From JBBDWZ01 sp050732575 (GTDB lineage Bacteria > Gemmatimonadota > Gemmatimonadetes > Longimicrobiales > RSA9), in NCBI GenBank assembly GCA_050732575.1, contig JBOHRF010000201.1, positions 1-9,164 on the forward strand: DNA of 9,164 nt, given 5' to 3'. Positions 5,801 to 9,164 of the stretch are shown here, piece after piece (position 1 is the stretch's first letter; each line of letters begins with the position of its first letter). Under the pieces are notes generated by a model. That model ran no database searches, was not told the DNA's origin, and saw only the letters and a program-made list of their open reading frames with translations. The translations under genes were made by a program, and so were the position numbers.

Positions 5801-7060
5801 GATGCGCGCAACGTGCTCACCGGCCTGGATCAGCTGGTGAACGGGATCGACAACATGAAGGGCTGGGGCGAAGCGCGCTCGGCCGAAAGCAGCTTGCTCG
5901 AGGTGCGCGGCTTCGACGCCAACACAAACAACTTCATCTATCAGGTGAACGAAGCGTTTGGTCAGACGCGTCGCGGTTCAGCAAGCAGGCCCTTCCAATT
6001 GACGTTGTCCGGACGCGTGGCCATTGGTGGTCAGGCATTCCAGAACAACCGCGGCTTCGGTCCGCCCATCGCGATTGGCGCTGGTGTGGCTGGTCCTGGT
6101 TTCGCTCTCGGAGAGGGCCCCGGTGGTGGCGGACGCGGCGGTGATGGCCCGGGCGGTGGAATCGGCGACCTTGGTGCGCTGCTGCGCGCCGGCCCCAATG
6201 CCAACCTGGATTCGGTGGTGGCCGTGGTACTGCCCAACCCAACCGTGACCGTGCTGGCATTGAAGGACTCGCTCAAGCTGACCGAGCCGCAGATCCAGAA
6301 AGTCACGGCACTCTCCATCGAGCTGCAGCAGCAACTCGATACCCGAAGGGCTACTGTGTCGCGCCTGGCCAAAGAGCTCGATTTGCAAACTCTAGCGGCA
6401 AGGATTCAGCAGAATGCCCAGCAAAACGGCAATAACGGAGGCAACAACGGCGGTCGTGATTTTGGTGGTGGCCGCGGCGGCCGTGGCGGTGGTGGCGGTG
6501 GGCGAGGCGGGCTTCAGGGCCTGAACATCGATCCGCAAGTCTTGCAGCGCATCCAGCTCGAGGTGACACCAACCATTGAAGGCGCGCGCCGGGAAACTAC
6601 GCAAACCATGGCGCAGGTTCAGCGCGAGCTCACGTCCGAGCAGTGGCAAAAGCTGCCCGCTCGCATTCGCGGTGGTCAAGGTGGACGCGGCGGGGGCGGT
6701 TTCAATGCAGTAGGTATGCTGGACCGCATGCTTGCCAACCCGATTCCTGTGCTGCTGCAGCTCAAGGACACGCTGAAGCTCACGGCCGAGCAGGTCACCA
6801 AGATTCAGGAAATCTCGGCCGGCGTGCAGGAAAAGCTTTCAGCACACCGCGCTGAGCTGGGCCGCAGGTTTGATAATGTCCAGGGCGACCAACAAGGCAG
6901 GTTGTTCCAGCAAATGCAGCCTCAGATCCAGGCCGCGCGCAACGAAGTCACGGAAGCACTCAAAGCCATCGAGAAAATCCTGACACCGGAACAGTGGCAG
7001 CAGGTGCCCGAGCGCATCCGCAACCCCTTCCAGACCACACCACAACAAAACCGGCGGTGA
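2807..7060 (+). CDS. Oar-like TonB-dependent receptor with a C-terminal extension of two Spy-like units
   Basis: This 1417-residue protein is an outer-membrane TonB-dependent transporter with an unusual tail. A signal peptide with a long n-region ends near Ala41-Gln42. A carboxypeptidase-regulatory-like domain spans about 46-130 ('LTGRVLSDNRQPVAGARVV'). A TonB-box-like 'PLEVTATR' lies at 136-143. The plug runs about 155-260 ('LNQIVLDGMILGDGG', 'STFDASRGGFAGGQVSM') and the barrel from about 262 ('LGGSIGGPLVRNRLFYNASF'). An acidic 'DINGDGSRND' loop at 913-922 is the EF-hand-like type seen in Oar-like receptors. The only Cys residues in the mature protein form two close pairs, 678/702 and 955/969, possible loop disulfides. 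The last likely barrel strand is 'RPFQLTLSGRVAIGGQAF' (about 1061-1078). Residues 1079-1417 add Gly-rich linkers and four LTxxQ motifs at 1158, 1275, 1325 and 1392, as in Spy/CpxP, and should lie in the periplasm. The substrate is unknown. ATG 2807 is the best start; GTG 2831 is an alternative, and no strong Shine-Dalgarno is visible. Confidence 0.92.
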   Translation: MSLTSETRVRPLASFDLAGPQSWLRLLLFCLSVFLPAPLFAQNTDILTGRVLSDNRQPVAGARVVAMSIETEITRSVLTDRNGRYMINFPDGGGRYILRVSFIGMQESVQTVVRDGEEELLLTNITMASQAIQLQPLEVTATRPPPGRGQTGEQSTELPQDILNRLPLPDLDPNTLALLAAGVVGTQLDSLSGRMGFSVAGMSDLLNQIVLDGMILGDGGLQVPEEGIRRTQVTTSTFDASRGGFAGGQVSMSSARGNNRTAGSISYQFDDDGMQWRSSPTTLGFTRHNLGGSIGGPLVRNRLFYNASFQATRNTNHRFSLSVTDPQAEERSGVALDSIGRFLDILGNQYGIATGNSTGKYDQFQDNIRLQSRVDWNIFQRQGQSQTLTASFNYSLNNQDSTRIGVTDITDHGGEQDQNSRAGSLSLNSRFGGNWTNALRASYNENWNDALPYIVMPEGRVRVTSDFEDGTRGTRTLVFGGNRSLPSESYSRDLQLSNDLSFLLPVGDQLHRLKVGGSLQRSRSINRSTNNIFGSFTYNSLADFQANRPERFDRSLSERRTNTGTLNAGVYIGDTWRISQPLEVTLGLRWDRTELDQKPAYNPRVEQVFGRRNDIDPIATGWSPRVGFNYRIASGTPGQPAKTLSGGVGVFAGRAQTNVFSNAVRQTGLPNAEQSLSCIGVATPIPDWDLYATDPDVIPFTCADGQPGQPPIFSSRGPTVTLINPDQSMPSSLRLDLGYRTRLPFNLNTSIRYTYSHGFGLWGYRDLNLNEAVQFTLPDGRPVFARPSAISPGGSVSLAGSRLHSEFSNVNDVVANRASDAHQMTLQVNGFLPGRITTSVNYTLGFARDNGGASLGLPQTAGNPNVPEWGISGNDRRHTLNLTLSHAITPELEVTAITQLSSGSPFTPVINSDINGDGSRNDRAFVPDPRASSDTALANAMTRMMALVPGRIENCIESQLGRVVERNSCRNGWTQSLNLRASFRPNLPQLGRRVTLSLDARNVLTGLDQLVNGIDNMKGWGEARSAESSLLEVRGFDANTNNFIYQVNEAFGQTRRGSASRPFQLTLSGRVAIGGQAFQNNRGFGPPIAIGAGVAGPGFALGEGPGGGGRGGDGPGGGIGDLGALLRAGPNANLDSVVAVVLPNPTVTVLALKDSLKLTEPQIQKVTALSIELQQQLDTRRATVSRLAKELDLQTLAARIQQNAQQNGNNGGNNGGRDFGGGRGGRGGGGGGRGGLQGLNIDPQVLQRIQLEVTPTIEGARRETTQTMAQVQRELTSEQWQKLPARIRGGQGGRGGGGFNAVGMLDRMLANPIPVLLQLKDTLKLTAEQVTKIQEISAGVQEKLSAHRAELGRRFDNVQGDQQGRLFQQMQPQIQAARNEVTEALKAIEKILTPEQWQQVPERIRNPFQTTPQQNRR
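6236..6670 (+). repeat. Spy-like unit 1 of the receptor tail (coding repeat)
   Basis: Residues 1144-1288 run from 'NPTVTVLALKDSLKLTEPQ' to 'LTSEQWQKLPARIR'. The pattern of an opening NP-x(n)-LKD-[ST]-LKLT-x-x-Q and a closing LT-x-EQWQ-x-x-P-x-RIR is repeated in unit 2. The two LTxxQ motifs (1158, 1275) are 117 residues apart, 50 more than in unit 2, largely because of an inserted Gly/Asn/Arg-rich block. Predicted mostly helical outside that block. Confidence 0.8.
6425..6511 (+). repeat. Gly/Asn/Arg-rich low-complexity insert within unit 1
   Basis: Residues 1207-1235 are built almost only of Gly, Asn and Arg, as in 'NGNNGGNNGGRDFGGGRGG' followed by more RGG-like steps. A similar Gly-rich linker precedes unit 1 (about 1102-1118, 'GEGPGGGGRGGDGPGGG') and another joins the units (about 1289-1297). 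The DNA is a GGC/GGT-rich run open to slippage, so its length may vary between strains. A disordered flexible linker is the simplest reading. Confidence 0.75.
6737..7021 (+). repeat. Spy-like unit 2 of the receptor tail (coding repeat)
   Basis: Residues 1311-1405 run from 'NPIPVLLQLKDTLKLTAEQ' to 'LTPEQWQQVPERIR', with LTxxQ motifs at 1325 and 1392. The 67-residue spacing is compact, and a long amphipathic, Gln/Glu-rich stretch lies between them ('FQQMQPQIQAARNEVTEALK'). Identity to unit 1 is clear at both ends at the protein level but low at the DNA level, so the duplication is old or was inherited already diverged. Confidence 0.8.
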
Positions 7061-7081
7061 GCCGCGCGGCTCACTCGCCGG
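7051..7081 (+). terminator. Long GC-rich hairpin over the receptor stop codon (terminator-like)
   Basis: GTGAGCCGCGCGGCTCAC (7057-7074) is a perfect 18-bp palindrome that includes the TGA stop (7058-7060). The flanks CCGGCG (7051-7056) and CGCCGG (7076-7081) also pair, leaving one bulged T at 7075. The result is a very stable hairpin of about 13 pairs with a CGCG loop. There is no downstream T run, so it is not a standard intrinsic terminator; it may pause polymerase, block 3' exonucleases, or end transcription together with Rho. Confidence 0.5.
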
Positions 7082-7421
7082 AGACGCAGCGAGCGATCTC
7101 ACGCGGAGAAATCAGCGTGCGATAAGCCATAGGATCTGCGCTCTGCTTGGAGTGGATACACACTCGCCTTCTCGGTTGCTGTTGGCGTGTACGTTTGTTT
7201 TGCTTGCCGTCTGAACGCTTCGATGTACCCACGCAAGAATTGCCTGCCGTGCTCCACGTCTCCGTGCGACACCTTCCGTGGTCGATGAGACCAACCTGCC
7301 AGGATTCGGAAGCGTCCCGGGCTGTATTCCTTGCTGCATACGGTGGATCCCGGTAGGTTTGCGGCACCCTACCCGAAGGCCGCGACGGCGCGTCGTTCTC
7401 AACACGTCTATCGGTGGTGAA
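7061..7421. other. 361-base stretch with no convincing gene
   Basis: Open frames here on both strands give Arg/Pro/Ser-rich translations with no recognisable family, no good ribosome-binding site and no signal peptide. Apart from the hairpin at its left end, it holds a weak GAGTG/CACTC hairpin near 7150 and a GGTAGG/CCTACC inverted repeat with a 10-base loop near 7352-7373. The promoter of the GNAT gene is presumably here, but no clear -35/-10 pair is visible. Confidence 0.5.
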
Positions 7422-8300
7422 ATGGACTGGAGCAGTCACAGCCAGGCCGGCCTGAGCGGCTCCCCAATCGAGAGAGCTGGTACCCGAGATCCCCGAGAGA
7501 TCCCGCTGGAGCTGCGTCGACTGGATTCGGTGGACGAATTTACGCGTGCAGTTGCGCTTCAGCGGTTGACCTGGGGGGAGTCGTTTCGGGACGTAGTACC
7601 GGCGGCGATTCTCAAGGTAACGCAGCGGGTGGGCGGCGTGACCGCGGGTGCCTTTGGGCCTGATGGCGAGATGCTTGGGTTTGTTTATGGGCTGACCGGC
7701 TTTTGTGATGGCAAGTTAGCGCACTGGTCGCATATGCTGGCGGTGCGGCCCGAGTATCGGGACCGCGGCATAGGCCGGCGCTTGAAGGAGTACCAGCGTG
7801 AGCTGTTACTGGCGGCTCGAATCGAGTGGATGTACTGGACCGTGGATCCGCTGGTAGCGCGCAACGCGCATCTGAATGTGAACCGGCTGCACGCGTCCGT
7901 GCGCGAATATGTGCCTGAGATGTACGGCGACACGGGCAGTGGTCTGCACGCGTTTGGCACAGATCGGTTCGTCATGGCCTGGCCCCTTGGCAATGGGCAG
8001 GAATCGGTACGCGCAGTCAGCGAGTTGCCCTCGGCGAGCACAGTGGTCCTCAACGAGTTGGATGAGCGCGGGCTGGCCACTGTATTGGCGGCGCTGAGCC
8101 GCCCGCAGCAAGTACAAATTGAAATACCCCCCGACATCGAGATGATCGGTGTGGGCGAGGCTCGTGCGTGGCGCGCCGCAACGCGTCGGGCCTTTCTTTC
8201 CGCGCTCCGGGCGGGATATGAAGTTCAGGGGTTCCGCGGCGCGCCCGATGGTCGCTGCTTCTACGCATTGGCGCTTCCCCGAGCCACCACTCCTGGCTGA
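7422..8300 (+). CDS. GNAT-family acyltransferase (COG3375-like)
   Basis: This 292-residue protein has one GNAT acyl-CoA transferase domain (about 30-190) and a C-terminal region (about 200-292) that I cannot assign. The acyl-CoA pyrophosphate-binding motif A is 'VRPEYRDRGIGRRLKEYQR' (108-126), with R-x-x-G-x-G at 113-118. Family-like stretches include 'VVPAAILKVTQRVGGVTAGAF', 'SHMLAV', 'WTVDPLVARNAHLNVNRLHA' (139-158) and 'TDRFVMAWPL', which match the uncharacterised COG3375 group as I remember it. The frame extends upstream to a GTG at 7278, but the added 48 residues are Arg/Pro-rich with no family match; ATG 7422, with GGTGG 4 bases upstream, fits the family start. Its stop abuts the ATG of the racemase-like gene, so the two are very likely one operon. 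By analogy with Geobacillus, an N-succinyltransferase acting on amino acids is a reasonable but unproven role. Confidence 0.85.
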   Translation: MDWSSHSQAGLSGSPIERAGTRDPREIPLELRRLDSVDEFTRAVALQRLTWGESFRDVVPAAILKVTQRVGGVTAGAFGPDGEMLGFVYGLTGFCDGKLAHWSHMLAVRPEYRDRGIGRRLKEYQRELLLAARIEWMYWTVDPLVARNAHLNVNRLHASVREYVPEMYGDTGSGLHAFGTDRFVMAWPLGNGQESVRAVSELPSASTVVLNELDERGLATVLAALSRPQQVQIEIPPDIEMIGVGEARAWRAATRRAFLSALRAGYEVQGFRGAPDGRCFYALALPRATTPG

Positions 8301-9164
8301 ATGATTCAACTTCAGCGCATCACGATGCGCGAGATCCGGTTGGCCTTGAAGGAGCCGTTCCGCATCTCGTCGGGCGTAATGTCGCAGCGCAGGATCTGTT
8401 TGCTGGAGTTGGAAGATGTGAGTGGTGAAGTTGGCTGGTCCGAGTGTGTGGCCGCCGAATTCCCGAACTACAGTCCGGAAACAATCGACACGGCGTGGCA
8501 CGCCATATCGCACTGGCTCGCGAAGCGCGTTCTGCATCAGCGCTTTGTGCACCCTTCTGAAGTGTTTTCTGCGTTGCAGGAGGACATTCGCGGACATGAG
8601 ATGGCGAAGGCGGCCATTGAGATGGGTTGTTGGGATGTGGAAGCGCGCATCCAGGGACTGCCCCTGGCCAGCTTGCTGGGAGGTACACAACGGCGCGTGC
8701 CGGTAGGCGTTTCTCTGGGGATCCAGTCCACTCCGGCCGCGCTGGTCGACCGGGCGGAGTGGGCAGCGCGTGAGGGCTATCGCAAGATCAAGCTGAAGAT
8801 CATGCCGGGCGCCGACATCGAGTACGTGCGTGCCGTCCGCAAGGCGCTACCGGACGCACATTTGATGGCCGATGCCAACAATGCCTATACACTGAACGAT
8901 GCGGATGTGCTGGAACGACTGGACGCGTTTGGCCTCATGATGATCGAGCAGCCACTGGAGCGTGAAGATCTGGTGCGACACGCGACCTTGCAGAAACGTC
9001 TGCGTACGCCCATCTGCCTGGACGAATCAATTACATCGGTAGCGCGCGCCGAGGACATGATCGCGCTGGAGAGCGGCCGGATCATCAACATCAAACCGGG
9101 TCGCGTGGGCGGCTTTTCTTCATCGATTCGCATCCACAACCTGGCCCAGCAACACGGCATACCG
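8301..9164 (+). CDS. menC: o-Succinylbenzoate synthase / N-succinylamino acid racemase family enzyme, 3' end missing
   Basis: The frame runs from ATG 8301 off the window end: 288 residues of an expected 370 or so. It is an enolase-superfamily enzyme of the NSAR/OSBS subgroup, whose members make o-succinylbenzoate for menaquinone, racemise N-succinylamino acids, or do both. The capping domain begins 'ITMREIRLALKEPFRISSG' (7-25). Visible active-site residues are the K-x-K pair Lys164/Lys166 ('RKIKLKIMPG'), metal ligands Asp191 ('MADANNAY'), Glu216 ('IEQPL') and Asp241 ('CLDES'), and the opposite catalytic base Lys265 in 'NIKPGRVGG'. Arg268, three residues after that Lys, corresponds to an Arg reported to be typical of the NSAR/OSBS subfamily and to favour racemase chemistry. 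ATG directly follows the stop of the GNAT gene (TGA|ATG), and this linkage favours a racemase role. The symbol follows usual annotation practice and does not settle the reaction. Confidence 0.88.
   Translation, partial: MIQLQRITMREIRLALKEPFRISSGVMSQRRICLLELEDVSGEVGWSECVAAEFPNYSPETIDTAWHAISHWLAKRVLHQRFVHPSEVFSALQEDIRGHEMAKAAIEMGCWDVEARIQGLPLASLLGGTQRRVPVGVSLGIQSTPAALVDRAEWAAREGYRKIKLKIMPGADIEYVRAVRKALPDAHLMADANNAYTLNDADVLERLDAFGLMMIEQPLEREDLVRHATLQKRLRTPICLDESITSVARAEDMIALESGRIINIKPGRVGGFSSSIRIHNLAQQHGIP

Noticed and set aside
7071..7127. Minus-strand peptide beginning M-A-Y-R-T-L-I-S-P-R-E-I-A, reminiscent of rhodanese-type sulfurtransferase N-termini
   Set aside because: Only 19 codons before a stop, no ribosome-binding site and nothing rhodanese-like in the other frames. 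Too short to call a gene remnant; a protein search of the full 7061-7421 stretch would settle it.
7278..7421. N-terminal extension of the GNAT gene from GTG 7278
   Set aside because: The 48 extra residues are Arg/Pro/Cys-rich with no family similarity, while ATG 7422 has a GGTGG ribosome-binding site and fits the family start.

Overview
The window is a GC-rich (roughly 60% by eye) stretch of bacterial chromosome from a diderm, apparently aerobic organism. The best guess is Gemmatimonadota: the long Oar-like TonB-dependent receptor with an N-terminal carboxypeptidase-regulatory-like domain, the PQQ-type sugar dehydrogenase lipoprotein and the Spy/CpxP-like sequences with Gly/Arg-rich linkers all resemble proteins of that phylum. 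This assignment rests on protein style from memory, not on a search. All supported genes lie on the plus strand. No tRNA, rRNA, CRISPR array, insertion sequence or phage gene is visible.

Layout. (1) Positions 1-2203 hold a tight three-gene envelope operon: the 3' end of a secreted sialidase-like (Asp-box) protein, a TlpA/ResA-type thioredoxin lipoprotein joined to it by an ATGA overlap, and a PQQ-dependent aldose/glucose dehydrogenase lipoprotein that starts on the base after the preceding stop. (2) Positions 2204-2612 hold a small secreted Spy/CpxP-like gene with a very strong Shine-Dalgarno sequence and a textbook intrinsic terminator. Its reading frame is broken by a one-base shift just after the signal peptide. 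The ribosome-binding region in front of it looks imperfectly duplicated, which creates a 7-codon mini-ORF. (3) Positions 2807-7060 encode a 1417-residue TonB-dependent receptor. Its beta-barrel appears to end near residue 1078 and is followed by about 340 extra residues: two Spy-like units carrying four LTxxQ motifs, separated by Gly/Arg/Asn-rich linkers. A long hairpin overlaps its stop codon. (4) Positions 7061-7421 hold no convincing gene. (5) Positions 7422-9164 hold a two-gene operon: a COG3375-like GNAT acyltransferase and, with zero spacing, an enolase-superfamily o-succinylbenzoate synthase / N-succinylamino acid racemase cut off by the window end.

The most unusual element is the receptor with C-terminal Spy-like units beside a separate, frameshifted Spy-like gene. 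Because the C-terminus of an outer-membrane barrel faces the periplasm, the added helical units would sit where Spy and CpxP normally act. They could be a periplasmic chaperone, metal-sensing or peptidoglycan-contacting tail; the sequence does not say which. The last two genes resemble the known pairing of an acyltransferase with an N-succinylamino acid racemase for turning D-amino acids into L-amino acids, but a menaquinone role for the racemase-like gene cannot be excluded.
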